Below are positions 16,476 through 24,529 of a stretch of 52,629 nucleotides of DNA, in pieces. The stretch is taken from NCBI GenBank assembly GCA_964483805.1, contig CAZADH010000011.1, forward strand, positions 1 to 52,629. The letters run 5' to 3'. Position numbers and translations under genes: made by a program. Source of the DNA: CAZADH01 sp964483805. GTDB taxonomy: Bacteria > Muiribacteriota > Ozemobacteria > Ozemobacterales > Ozemobacteraceae. Below the pieces are notes generated by a model, which saw only the letters and a program-made list of their open reading frames with translations, searched no databases and was not told where the DNA came from. The number at the start of each line of letters is the position of its first letter. Position 1 is the stretch's first letter.

Positions 16476-17702
16476 ATGTCATCACTCCTGCCCTCGCTGC
16501 CAATCCCCATGGTTCCGACCAGACTTCGCCGCGCCCTATTCGTGTCTGCTCTGTCGCTGCTGCTCCCGCTCGCCGCGGCCCTGGCCGGCCCCGACCCCGC
16601 GACACCAGCAAACCCAAGCGGATCGCCGTCGCTCTCCGCGCTCGAACGCATCGCCAGCGACCCGGAAATCTGCATCTGGCCGCAAGAAGCGGTCGTGTTT
16701 GCCGCTTCGGGCGTGGCAACCCCTACCGACCCGGGCACCGGTAGCGCCTTTCATGCCGTCGACGACGACACCCCGGCGGCCCTGCCGCCCCTGGCATCGG
16801 GACAAATCCTGCTCGAGGCAACAGTGATCGCAACTTTCCCCTACGGTGTTGCCACCTGCGATCTGCATCTGCCCGAAACCGCGTCGACCACCGATTCCGA
16901 ACACCTCGATCATCATCCGGCCTTCGCCGTGGTTGGCGACGCCATCCACCTGCTCGATGTGCCGGGGCGCCAGATTCTCTCATGCGACAGCGCAACAGGT
17001 AGTAGGACCGTGTTGCTGCGCGATCGAAAACGGGGCCTTCTTCATTTCACTGATTTCGCCATGATGAAAGACCAGACCGTGGCGCTGGCCGACAATACGC
17101 GCAATGCGGTTTACCTGTTCAAACAACGCCGGTTCTTGCGCACCCTGGGCCAGATCGGCGAGCGTAAGCTGTTCTCGCACATCCGCTACATCTTTGCCGA
17201 CCCGGCCGGCAGCCGGCTCGCCGTCTATGACTCCGCCCGCAACCGCACGTATGTATGCAATGTCGAAGGCAAGCTTCTCTTCGAAATGCCGTTGAGCGCC
17301 GAGCCGATCTTTTTCGGAAACAGTCTCATTCATCTTGAAAAAACTGATAAATCTGTGCGCGTCGACGTGCATGACACGGTATTGCGTTCGTCGCGAGCGT
17401 TGGGTCGGTACACCCCCAAAGAAGGTAATATCATCCTCGATGCCTGGGTGGCAGGGTGCGTTGACAATCGTCTGTTCATGGTGGTTTACGAGGGCATCGG
17501 CGATGAGGATCACCTCGACTACGCCAAGCTCGTCACCCTTCATGACGGTGTTATCACCGTGCGCCTGCTTCCACCGTCGACCGATCTGGAAACCGATGTC
17601 GCCCGCCGTTTTCTGGTCGCGCGCATCGCTGGTCGTTATCAGCTTCTCGAACCATTCTTCACCGGCGAAGGCGTCGCCATCCGCGGTTTCGGTCTCGATT
17701 GA
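16476..17702 (+). CDS. Secreted protein, possible beta-propeller, unknown
   Basis: 408 residues with an N-terminal signal (RRALFVSALSLLLPLAAALAG). The body has repeated strand-rich units, each moving from a hydrophobic strand to a short polar turn (AVVGDAIHLLDVPGRQIL, VALADNTRNAVYLFKQRRFL, LAVYDSARNRTYVCNVEGKL, FFGNSLIHLEKTDKSVRVDV), as in six-bladed NHL/YVTN-like propellers. No catalytic motif is visible. Start ATG 16476, with a second Met at residue 12 as alternative. Adjacent to the M23 peptidase, it may act in the periplasm as a partner. A TATTACGTAATA palindrome lies 26 bases after its stop. Confidence 0.6.
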   Translation: MSSLLPSLPIPMVPTRLRRALFVSALSLLLPLAAALAGPDPATPANPSGSPSLSALERIASDPEICIWPQEAVVFAASGVATPTDPGTGSAFHAVDDDTPAALPPLASGQILLEATVIATFPYGVATCDLHLPETASTTDSEHLDHHPAFAVVGDAIHLLDVPGRQILSCDSATGSRTVLLRDRKRGLLHFTDFAMMKDQTVALADNTRNAVYLFKQRRFLRTLGQIGERKLFSHIRYIFADPAGSRLAVYDSARNRTYVCNVEGKLLFEMPLSAEPIFFGNSLIHLEKTDKSVRVDVHDTVLRSSRALGRYTPKEGNIILDAWVAGCVDNRLFMVVYEGIGDEDHLDYAKLVTLHDGVITVRLLPPSTDLETDVARRFLVARIAGRYQLLEPFFTGEGVAIRGFGLD

Positions 17703-18168
17703 CCGGCGAGCCCCGCTGTTAACGGGGTATTACGTAATAACAGCCGAGATCGGCCCCTGCGATCGCCGCCTCGTCATCCGTTTCGTGCCGGCCACTCCGT
17801 ACCCTGTCCGTGCAAACCCGCTTCATTAGCTGTTTTGGGAGGGTCTTGACAACGCGGTACCTGCATTGGTGCGCGCTATGCAAAGACAGAAGCCGATGTC
17901 AAGAGGTTGGGCCGGAAAAGTTACCACAATTTTCCTGAATTCATGCGGTTTTGCGAGGGCACACTCTCGTCTTATCCACATCGCCACAATTCGCTTTGGA
18001 TGCCTTTTCCCCAAGGTTATCCACATTATCCACAGCAAATTGTGTACAACGTAAAATCCGTTGTGAACAACGTACTGATACGGATTGAGACGATCGGATC
18101 AATGAGCAGGAGCGGGTTTTCCCGGGTCGGCGAGCGCACCGAACCCCGAACCGACTATCAAAATGTTG
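17703..18168. other. Intergenic region with three DnaA boxes
   Basis: This 466-base gap between converging genes contains three perfect DnaA boxes TTATCCACA: 17972-17980, and two directly abutting copies at 18017-18025 and 18026-18034. Near-boxes (TTGTGTACAA, TTGTGAACAA) follow to 18075. A perfect 12-bp palindrome TATTACGTAATA is at 17728-17739, flanked by CTGTTA / TAACAG arms. The stretch 17920-18090 is AT-richer than its surroundings. I see no convincing gene. It could be a DnaA-titrating locus, part of a split origin, or a relic; gene direction converges rather than diverges here, which argues against the main origin. Confidence 0.6.
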
Positions 18169-20139
18169 TCAGTTGCTGCGCTCGACTTTGATCGGCTCGC
18201 CGCCGAACACCGCCAAAGCATCGGCCACAGCCGGTTTTGCCAGGATCTTCGCCCGCGTTTCCGCATCGATGCGCGAAATCTGTTCCTGAACCGAGCGTTG
18301 CGGTGTTTCGCCGCCGGCCTGTCCGGCGCTGTCGGGTGTCACGATGGTCAGCCGCGTGCCCGGGCCGAAACACTGCACCAGAATCGGCGTGTAACCCTCG
18401 ACCGCCGCCGGATCACGCAATCGCTCCGCCGGAAACGACTCGCACTCGACCAGAAGTTCGCGACCCGACGCCCGCACCCACCGGGCTCCGTCAAAGAGCG
18501 CACCAAGCAGAGGTTTCTGCGCCTGCAAACGCTGAACAAAGCGCGCAAAACCCTCTGGACCGCTACCGGCAACGCTCCGCATCGGCTGCGTCCCACCGGT
18601 CGTCGGACCGTCGACCGCCTCGCCAAAATCCTCCCACAAATCTTCGTCATCCGGCGCAGAAGAAACCGCAACCGACGGTGACGGCGGCGGTGCCGCAGCA
18701 GATCGGACCGCAGTCGTGACCGGCGCAGCGACTGTCGGTGCAGCCGCAGGTGCAGAGCGCACCGTCGACGCGACCCGCACAGCCGGCGCCGCCTCCCGCA
18801 CCGTCGCACCGGGTTGTGCTGGCGTAGCCGCGCGACCGCCGGTACTCACGTTCTGGGCGGGCGCGGCCGTGGCTGATCCGACTGACGGCACGGTTCCGGC
18901 TTTGGCAACTGCGACCAGACGTGGTTCAGGCGTCGCCAGCTTTGCCTCGACCTGGGCGATCCGCCGCTCAATGCCCTCGAGGCCCAGCGACAACTCACGC
19001 CGGGCCATGCGCACCAACTCGACCTCGAGCAGCAGGCGCGGATTTGCGGCGCCCCGCAGTTGCGACAGTGTTCGTTCGAGGCGGATCGAAATCGCCATCA
19101 ACAACTCGAGCGACACCTTCTCGACCTGGGCCTTCATGTCGGCCGCTTGCTCCGGGGCTATCTCCATGACCGCTGCCAGATCGGCGCCGACCTTCAGCAT
19201 CAGGCACCGTCGCAGGTGTTCGAGCAGATCCTTGCCCACCATCTGCACTTCGTAGCCGCGAAAGAACAGGTCGTTGAGCTTCGTCAGCAGTGCCGCTGGG
19301 TTCTGCCCCAGCAGCGCGTCGAGCAGGTCTTTCATCACCCGGTGCCCGAGCCGGTGGGTCACGGCCAACACCTGATCGGCGGTGACCTGGTGCCCGGGTG
19401 CCGACACCGAGATCTGATCGAGCAGACTCAGCGCATCCCGAAAGCCACCGTCGGCAATCTCGGCCAACAGCGCCAGAACGTCGCCGGGCACCTCGGGGAA
19501 GTGCGCCGCATCGGCCTCACGCTCGCGGCCGACAACTTCACGCAACCGCTCGATGATGACCTTGCGCGCAATCGGATGAAAATCGAAATGCTGGCAACGT
19601 GACACGATCGTCGCCGGCACCTTCTGCGGATCGGTCGTGGCCAGAATGAAAACGACGCGCGGGGGCGGTTCCTCGAGCGTCTTGAGAAACGCATTGAACG
19701 CCGAAGTCGACAACATGTGCACTTCGTCGATGATGTAGACCTTGATCTTGCCCTCGGCCGGCAGAAACTTGACCTTCTCGCGCATCTGCCGGATGTCTTC
19801 GACACCGTTGTTGCTGGCGGCATCGATCTCGACGATGTCGAGAAAACTCTGGTTGTCGATGCGTTGACATACATCGCATTTACAACAGGCATCGGTCAGA
19901 CCCTCGGCCGACTTCACCGGTTCCCGGCAATTGAGCACCTTGGCCATCAACCGCGCTGCCGAGGTCTTGCCTGTGCCGCGCGGCCCCGAGAACAGGTAGG
20001 CATGCGCCACGCGCGACGCCGTCACCGAAGCGCCGAGGGTGCGCACGATCGCTTCCTGCCCCAGCAATTCGCGAAAGCTGCGGGGCCGGTATTTGCGATA
20101 GAGATTCTCTTTGTTCGGCGGGGTCGTCGGTGCGGTCAT
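18169..20139 (-). CDS. dnaX: DNA polymerase III subunits gamma/tau
   Basis: 656-residue clamp-loader ATPase that loads the beta clamp and, via its long tail, links polymerase and helicase. YRKYRPRSF start signature, Walker A GPRGTGKTS (52-60), cysteine-rich zinc module (CREP, CCKC, DVC), DEVHML Walker B, and TTDPQKVPATIVSRCQ sensor. Residues about 390-510 form an Ala/Pro-rich tau linker, and the C-terminal region (520-656) is the tau-specific part. I saw no obvious slippery frameshift site for a separate gamma. Upstream on the same strand lie SRP RNA and tRNA-Ser genes, an order also found in Bacillus. The usual downstream ebfC and recR are absent. Confidence 0.95.
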   Translation of the reverse strand: MTAPTTPPNKENLYRKYRPRSFRELLGQEAIVRTLGASVTASRVAHAYLFSGPRGTGKTSAARLMAKVLNCREPVKSAEGLTDACCKCDVCQRIDNQSFLDIVEIDAASNNGVEDIRQMREKVKFLPAEGKIKVYIIDEVHMLSTSAFNAFLKTLEEPPPRVVFILATTDPQKVPATIVSRCQHFDFHPIARKVIIERLREVVGREREADAAHFPEVPGDVLALLAEIADGGFRDALSLLDQISVSAPGHQVTADQVLAVTHRLGHRVMKDLLDALLGQNPAALLTKLNDLFFRGYEVQMVGKDLLEHLRRCLMLKVGADLAAVMEIAPEQAADMKAQVEKVSLELLMAISIRLERTLSQLRGAANPRLLLEVELVRMARRELSLGLEGIERRIAQVEAKLATPEPRLVAVAKAGTVPSVGSATAAPAQNVSTGGRAATPAQPGATVREAAPAVRVASTVRSAPAAAPTVAAPVTTAVRSAAAPPPSPSVAVSSAPDDEDLWEDFGEAVDGPTTGGTQPMRSVAGSGPEGFARFVQRLQAQKPLLGALFDGARWVRASGRELLVECESFPAERLRDPAAVEGYTPILVQCFGPGTRLTIVTPDSAGQAGGETPQRSVQEQISRIDAETRAKILAKPAVADALAVFGGEPIKVERSN

Positions 20140-20225
20140 GACAGGTCTCGCAATCTCGCAGGCGGTCGTCTGCGCACGTTTTTCATGATTCTATCGAGGT
20201 CGCTCACGTTCCACAACTGTGGATA

Positions 20226-20244
20226 GGGGACAGACCCTGTCCCC
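20226..20244. repeat. Perfect inverted repeat GGGGACAG-ACC-CTGTCCCC
   Basis: An 8-bp perfect stem with a 3-base loop in the dnaX leader region, next to a near-consensus DnaA box (TGTGGATAG, 20217-20225). The word GGGGACAG recurs at 30636 in the dnaA upstream region. Such GGGACAG stems resemble REP-type elements of environmental proteobacteria; the assignment is tentative. Confidence 0.5.
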
Positions 20245-20327
20245 AAAAAACAACACCCCGGATCAACGGGTGCTCCGTCGACTCGGGGCGCTATCATGAG
20301 AACGATTCACGGCACGAAAATGAAAAA

Positions 20328-20594
20328 TCGTGCACCCACCCTCGAACAAGGTCAATGGCCCATATCTCGGCTGCGCTGCTCAGGCCAGGCACTCCCACAT
20401 CACCCAGAAGCTGACGTTTACCGTTGCTACCTTCCGGTCCTCACGGGGTTCACGGGCTTCTGCCGTGCGGGACCCAACCCTCAACACTTAACAACCGAGC
20501 TGGTACCACCAGCCAAGCCCTCTGGTGGGGATTCGACCCGCCTTATGGGGATTTGCGGTTTGTAGAGGACCCCAAGCCCTCCGTCTAGCACGAT
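20328..20594 (-). ncRNA. ffs: Signal recognition particle RNA, large type with Alu domain
   Basis: The conserved SRP S-domain core GGACCGGAAGGTAGCA lies at 20425-20440 on the minus strand. Upstream, GTGTTGAGGGTTGGGTCC and GTCGAATCCCC match the order of the Bacillus scRNA Alu domain (GTGCTA, then CCGCAA, then CGAATCCC). Terminal arms TCGTGC (20589-20594) and GCACGA (20328-20333) pair, and a T-run (20323-20327) follows as terminator. Length is about 267 bases, far longer than the 114-base 4.5S RNA of most Gram-negatives. It lies between tRNA-Ser(GGA) and dnaX. Ends are approximate to a few bases. Confidence 0.9.
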
Positions 20595-20610
20595 TAACTT
20601 CGAATCCAGC

Positions 20611-20697
20611 GGAAAGGGCGGGATTCGAACCCGCGGCGGAGTTTCCCCCGCTCACGCTCTCCAGGCGTGTGCCTTAGACCAACTCAGCCACCTTTCC
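20611..20697 (-). tRNA. tRNA-Ser(GGA)
   Basis: 87 bases folding as a type II tRNA: acceptor GGAAAGG/CCTTTCC, anticodon loop CTGGAGA (anticodon GGA, reading UCC and UCU), long variable arm, T loop GGTTCGAATCC. CCA is not encoded. Confidence 0.95.
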
Positions 20698-20715
20698 AGG
20701 GGGAACCATGAGAGC

Positions 20716-20807
20716 GGAGAGAGTGAGATTCGAACTCACGAGGGAAGCTTTCAACTCCCCTACTCGATTTCGAGTCGAGCGCTTTCGACCAACTCAGCCA
20801 TCTCTCC
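20716..20807 (-). tRNA. tRNA-Ser(CGA)
   Basis: 92-base type II tRNA: acceptor GGAGAGA/TCTCTCC, anticodon loop CTCGAAA (anticodon CGA, reading UCG), long variable arm, T loop GTTCGAATC. CCA is not encoded. Confidence 0.95.
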
Positions 20808-20823
20808 AAAGGGTTAAAACAGC

Positions 20824-20896
20824 GTGCCCAAGAGGATTCGAACCTCTGGCCTTCACCTCCGCAGGGTGACGCTCTATCCAGCTGAGCTATGGGCAC
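20824..20896 (-). tRNA. tRNA-Arg(GCG)
   Basis: 73-base type I tRNA: acceptor GTGCCCA/TGGGCAC, anticodon stem TCACC/GGTGA, loop CTGCGGA giving anticodon GCG, T arm AGAGG-TTCGAAT-CCTCT. Most bacteria read CGU/CGC/CGA with an ACG tRNA edited to inosine by TadA; GCG is uncommon. Confidence 0.93.
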
Positions 20897-20940
20897 ATAA
20901 AAGAACAATACATTGTAAAGCAGCGGAGCGGTATAGCGGC

Positions 20941-21029
20941 GGAGAAGGGGGGATTCGAACCCCCGGTAGAGCTTGCACCCTACGACGGTTTAGCAAACCG
21001 TTGCCTTAAGCCAACTCGGCCACCTCTCC
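20941..21029 (-). tRNA. tRNA-Ser(GCT)
   Basis: 89-base type II tRNA: acceptor GGAGAGG/CCTTCTCC region, anticodon loop TTGCTAA (anticodon GCU, reading AGC and AGU), long variable arm, T loop GGTTCGAATCC. Confidence 0.95.
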
Positions 21030-21045
21030 AGGAACACAACGCACC

Positions 21046-21127
21046 GGAGGAAGTAGGATTCGAACCCACGGACCTTTCGGTCTCCGGTTTTCAAGACCGG
21101 CGCCATCGACCGCTCGGCCATTCCTCC
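21046..21127 (-). tRNA. tRNA-Ser(TGA)
   Basis: 82-base type II tRNA: acceptor GGAGGAA/TTCCTCC, anticodon loop CTTGAAA (anticodon UGA, reading UCA and wobble partners), variable arm, T loop GGTTCGAATCC. First gene of the leftward tRNA-SRP-dnaX run. Confidence 0.95.
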
Positions 21128-21241
21128 AGCACGGACATGGTAGCACACATCAAAATCATAATCAAGCCAGTTGTGCGGATTTTCGGCCGGTTGCGCGCTG
21201 ACCTCGTACACTGTGGGGGTCGTACCCCTCGCAACCCGCAG

Positions 21242-21631
21242 CTATGGCGGACCGCGACGCGGCCCTACCCCCAACGACGACGACGCGACCCGAGGACTGC
21301 CAATCTGGGGCGGCGCCGAGGCCGGATACATCGGCACGACCACGATCTCGTTGGGTTTGACCAGCCCGAGCCGCTCCCGCGCCAGATGTTCGACCCCCGC
21401 CGGCGTCGACAGGTTGTCGAGATGCCGCTTCAATCCGCGGTTCTCGCGCTCGAGCTCGGTCACCCGCGTGACCAGCTCCTGTTCTCGGGCCATCAAACCA
21501 CGAATCATGAAGTAGCGCGAGAGATAAATGGCCGACAGACAGACGCAGAAAATCACCGAGACGATAAACATGACTTCCGATGAAAACCGCACCCGCGGCC
21601 GCCGCACCGGCGTCAGATTGTCGATTGCCAT
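21242..21631 (-). CDS. ftsB: FtsB/DivIC-like septum formation initiator
   Basis: 129-residue bitopic protein: short basic cytoplasmic tail, one membrane helix at about 20-42 (EVMFIVSVIFCVCLSAIYLSRYF), a periplasmic coiled coil at about 46-75 (REQELVTRVTELERENRGLKRHLD) and the EHLARERLGLVKPNEIVVV motif typical of FtsB/DivIC. These proteins form the FtsQBL complex that activates septal peptidoglycan synthesis. The C-terminal tail is Pro/Ser/Arg-rich and probably disordered. Lies downstream of gyrA across a strong hairpin, so it may have partly separate expression. Confidence 0.85.
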   Translation of the reverse strand: MAIDNLTPVRRPRVRFSSEVMFIVSVIFCVCLSAIYLSRYFMIRGLMAREQELVTRVTELERENRGLKRHLDNLSTPAGVEHLARERLGLVKPNEIVVVPMYPASAPPQIGSPRVASSSLGVGPRRGPP

Positions 21632-21674
21632 CGCCTGCTTCGCCTCACGCTGTGGTTATGGGCTGTACATACGA

Positions 21675-21704
21675 CGGCGGCACGGTATTCGAGCCGTGCC
21701 GCCG
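21675..21704 (-). terminator. Strong hairpin after gyrA
   Basis: Perfect 11-bp stem CGGCGGCACGG / CCGTGCCGCCG with an 8-base loop, 11 bases after the gyrA stop. No T-run follows on the minus strand, so it may act as a Rho-dependent, partial or RNA-stabilising structure. Confidence 0.55.
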
Positions 21705-21714
21705 CCATCGTAGC

Positions 21715-24432
21715 TCAGTCGGCCGTTTCTTCCTTCGCCGGAATGCGCACCACCGAACTCACCCGGTCTTTGTCGTCGAGCGAAATCAGTTTCACGCCCG
21801 ACGCCGCCCGACCGGTCTCGCGCACTTTGCCGGAATCGATGCGGATCAGTTTGCCCGAGTTGGTCACCAGCATCAGTTCATCACCCTCGAACATCCGCTT
21901 GATCGCCAATACGTCGCCGGTCTTCCCGCGCGTGACCAGGTTGATCACGCCGCGACCGCCGCGATGCGTGACGCGATAGGCATTGACCGTCGTCCGCTTG
22001 CCGAAACCCTTTTCGGTCGAGGTCAGGATCACGCCCGAATACGGCGGAATCGGCTCGTTGCTCGCTTCGCCGCCTTCCGGTGCCTCACCGTCGTCGATCT
22101 CCTCGGACTCTTCGGGACCATCCGGTTCGACGATCTCGCCGGCCGCCACCGCCGCTGCCTTCGCCGCCGCTTCGGCTGCGATCTCTTCGGGAGTCATCGG
22201 CGAGAAGACTTCCATGCCGATCACGTAGTCGGCCGTGTCTTTGAAGCGAATGCCCGTTACTCCGCGCGCCGCGCGGCCCATCACCCGCACTTCGCTGCAG
22301 GCGAAGCGGATCGCCTGTCCTTTGCGCGTCGCCAATACGACATGTTCGTCACCCTTGATCGTCTTCACGCCCACCAATTCGTCACCCTCGTCGAGATTGA
22401 TGGCGATGATGCCCTTCGACATCGGCCGCGAGAACGCCGCCAACGGCGTGGCCTTGACCACACCCCGCTTCGTCGCCATAAATACAGCACGTTGCTCGTC
22501 GAATTTGCGCACCGGCAATAGCGCCGTCACGCGCTCACCCTCGGCGAGGTTGAGCAGGTTGACGATCGCGCGCCCGGTCGCCGTGCGACCGCCCTCGGGC
22601 AGTTTGTGGCCTTTGATCCAGTGGACTTTGCCGGCATTCGTGAAGACCATCAATACAGTGTGTGTCGTCGCATGGAAAAGATGCTCGATGACATCGTCTT
22701 CCTTGACGCCCACACCGACGCCCTTGCCGCCACGGGCGATCTGGCGGAACGCCGTCGGCGTCACCCGTTTGATGTACCCGTTTTGCGTCACGGTGATGAG
22801 AATGTCTTCTTCCTGAATGAGATCTTCGGTCGCCAGCGCTTCGGCCGCCGACATGCTGATCTCGCTGCGCCGCTCGTCGCCGTACTTGTCTTTGATCTCG
22901 AGCAACTCTTTGCGGATGATCTCGTAGACCTTGGCCTCGCTGCCCAGAATCGCCTTCAACTGCTGGATCAACGCCAACGTCTGGTGGTACTCCTCGACGA
23001 TCTTCTCGCGTTCGAGGCCCGTCAACCGCTGCAAGCGCATCTCGAGGATCGCCTGGGCCTGCTTTTCGCTCAACGCGAAGTTGCTGCACAAGCCCTCTTT
23101 GGCGACCACTGGTGACTCGGCCTCGCGGATCAGCGTGATCACTTCGTCGAGGTTGTCGAGCGCAATCGTCAAACCTTCGAGGATGTGCGCCTTCTCTTCG
23201 GCCTTGGTCAACTGGAACTGCGTGCGCCGCTTGATGATCACGACCTGGTGGTCGAGATAATGGCGCAGAACCATCTTGATCGGCAGTGTGCGCGGCCGGT
23301 TGTCGACCAACACCAGCATCTGCACGCCGAACGAACTCTGCATCGGCGTGTGCTGGAACAACTGGTTCAGGATGACCTCAGTGTTGGTGCCCTTGCGCAG
23401 TTCGATGCACACGCGCATGCCTTCGCGATCCGACTCATCGCGCAAATCGGTGATACCGTCGATGCGCTTGTCTTTCACCAACTCGGCGATCTGGATGACC
23501 AGCTTCGCCTTGTTCACCTGGTAGGGCAACTCGTTGATGATGATACGATCGCGGCCCTTGCCGAACTCTTCGACCTTGGTGCGAGCCCGCACCACGATCG
23601 AGCCACGACCGGTCTCGAAATAACTGCGGATGCCCTCGCGACCCATGATGATGCCACCGGTCGGGAAATCGGGCCCGGGCAATACTTCGAGAATACGTTG
23701 TGTGTCAGTCTCGGGATCGTCGATCATCAGGATCAACGCGTCGATCGTCTCGGACAGGTTGTGCGGTGGAATGTTCGTCGCCATACCGACCGCAATGCCC
23801 GACGAGCCGTTGACCATCAGGTTCGGGAACTTGCTCGGCAGAACCGTGGGTTCTTTGAGCGACTCGTCGAAGTTCGGCATGAACTCGACGGTGTCCTGAT
23901 CGATGTCACGCAACAGCTCTTCGGCCAGCCGGTCGAGGCGCGACTCGGTATAACGCATCGCCGCTGCTTCGTCGCCGTCGACCGATCCGAAGTTGCCGTG
24001 CCCGTCGATGAGCGGATAACGCAGGCTGAAGTCTTGCGCCATGCGCACCAACGTGTCGTAAACCGCCGAATCACCGTGCGGATGATACTTGCCGAGCACT
24101 TCACCGACCGTGCGGGCCGATTTGGTGAACGGCTTGTTGTGGGTGAAGCCCTGGTCGTACATCGCATACAGCACGCGGCGATGCACCGGCTTCAAGCCGT
24201 CGCGCACATCGGGCAGGGCGCGACCGATGATGACGCTCATGGCGTAATCGATATACGCCTCTTTCATCTCGTCCTCGATGTTCATCGCGCTGGTGCGATC
24301 ATCGAGGGGAGGCAGCACGGGCGGCGGCGGGGGTGCCGGTGGCCCGTCGACGGCAGGCGGCTGCCCTTCGCTGGGTGCGTCGGTAGGTTCGGTCGGAGGA
24401 GGATTGTTGTTTTCGTTCTCGTTGTCAGCCAT
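21715..24432 (-). CDS. gyrA: DNA gyrase subunit A
   Basis: 905-residue type IIA topoisomerase subunit that cuts and rejoins DNA to introduce negative supercoils with GyrB. Unusual Pro/Glu-rich N-terminal tail of about 48 residues precedes the canonical MNIEDEMKEAYIDYAM start. Catalytic Tyr161 lies in AAAMRYTESR; the quinolone pocket HPHGDSAVYD has the sensitive Ser122 and Asp126. The C-terminal propeller has RGGKG and RGGRG motifs and an acidic Ala/Glu-rich insertion (about 735-785: VEPDGPEESEEIDDGEAPEGG) within one blade. RGGKG identifies gyrase rather than ParC. Ninety-seven bases separate it from gyrB upstream. Confidence 0.96.
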   Translation of the reverse strand: MADNENENNNPPPTEPTDAPSEGQPPAVDGPPAPPPPPVLPPLDDRTSAMNIEDEMKEAYIDYAMSVIIGRALPDVRDGLKPVHRRVLYAMYDQGFTHNKPFTKSARTVGEVLGKYHPHGDSAVYDTLVRMAQDFSLRYPLIDGHGNFGSVDGDEAAAMRYTESRLDRLAEELLRDIDQDTVEFMPNFDESLKEPTVLPSKFPNLMVNGSSGIAVGMATNIPPHNLSETIDALILMIDDPETDTQRILEVLPGPDFPTGGIIMGREGIRSYFETGRGSIVVRARTKVEEFGKGRDRIIINELPYQVNKAKLVIQIAELVKDKRIDGITDLRDESDREGMRVCIELRKGTNTEVILNQLFQHTPMQSSFGVQMLVLVDNRPRTLPIKMVLRHYLDHQVVIIKRRTQFQLTKAEEKAHILEGLTIALDNLDEVITLIREAESPVVAKEGLCSNFALSEKQAQAILEMRLQRLTGLEREKIVEEYHQTLALIQQLKAILGSEAKVYEIIRKELLEIKDKYGDERRSEISMSAAEALATEDLIQEEDILITVTQNGYIKRVTPTAFRQIARGGKGVGVGVKEDDVIEHLFHATTHTVLMVFTNAGKVHWIKGHKLPEGGRTATGRAIVNLLNLAEGERVTALLPVRKFDEQRAVFMATKRGVVKATPLAAFSRPMSKGIIAINLDEGDELVGVKTIKGDEHVVLATRKGQAIRFACSEVRVMGRAARGVTGIRFKDTADYVIGMEVFSPMTPEEIAAEAAAKAAAVAAGEIVEPDGPEESEEIDDGEAPEGGEASNEPIPPYSGVILTSTEKGFGKRTTVNAYRVTHRGGRGVINLVTRGKTGDVLAIKRMFEGDELMLVTNSGKLIRIDSGKVRETGRAASGVKLISLDDKDRVSSVVRIPAKEETAD

Positions 24433-24529
24433 GTTTTCGTTCCACTCTGCAGTTCAGGCCGCCAATCGTTCGGATTGCCTGCCCTTCCCGCGGACTGCGC
24501 AGCAGCAACGCGCTGCGCGTGTATTTACA

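Noticed and set aside
17826..18191. Short frames over the DnaA-box spacer (70 and 94 codons)
   Set aside because: They cross DnaA boxes and AT-rich DNA, lack ribosome sites and show no protein-like composition.
18169..20139. Programmed frameshift making the gamma form of DnaX
   Set aside because: No A-rich slippery heptamer followed by a stem could be found in the gene.
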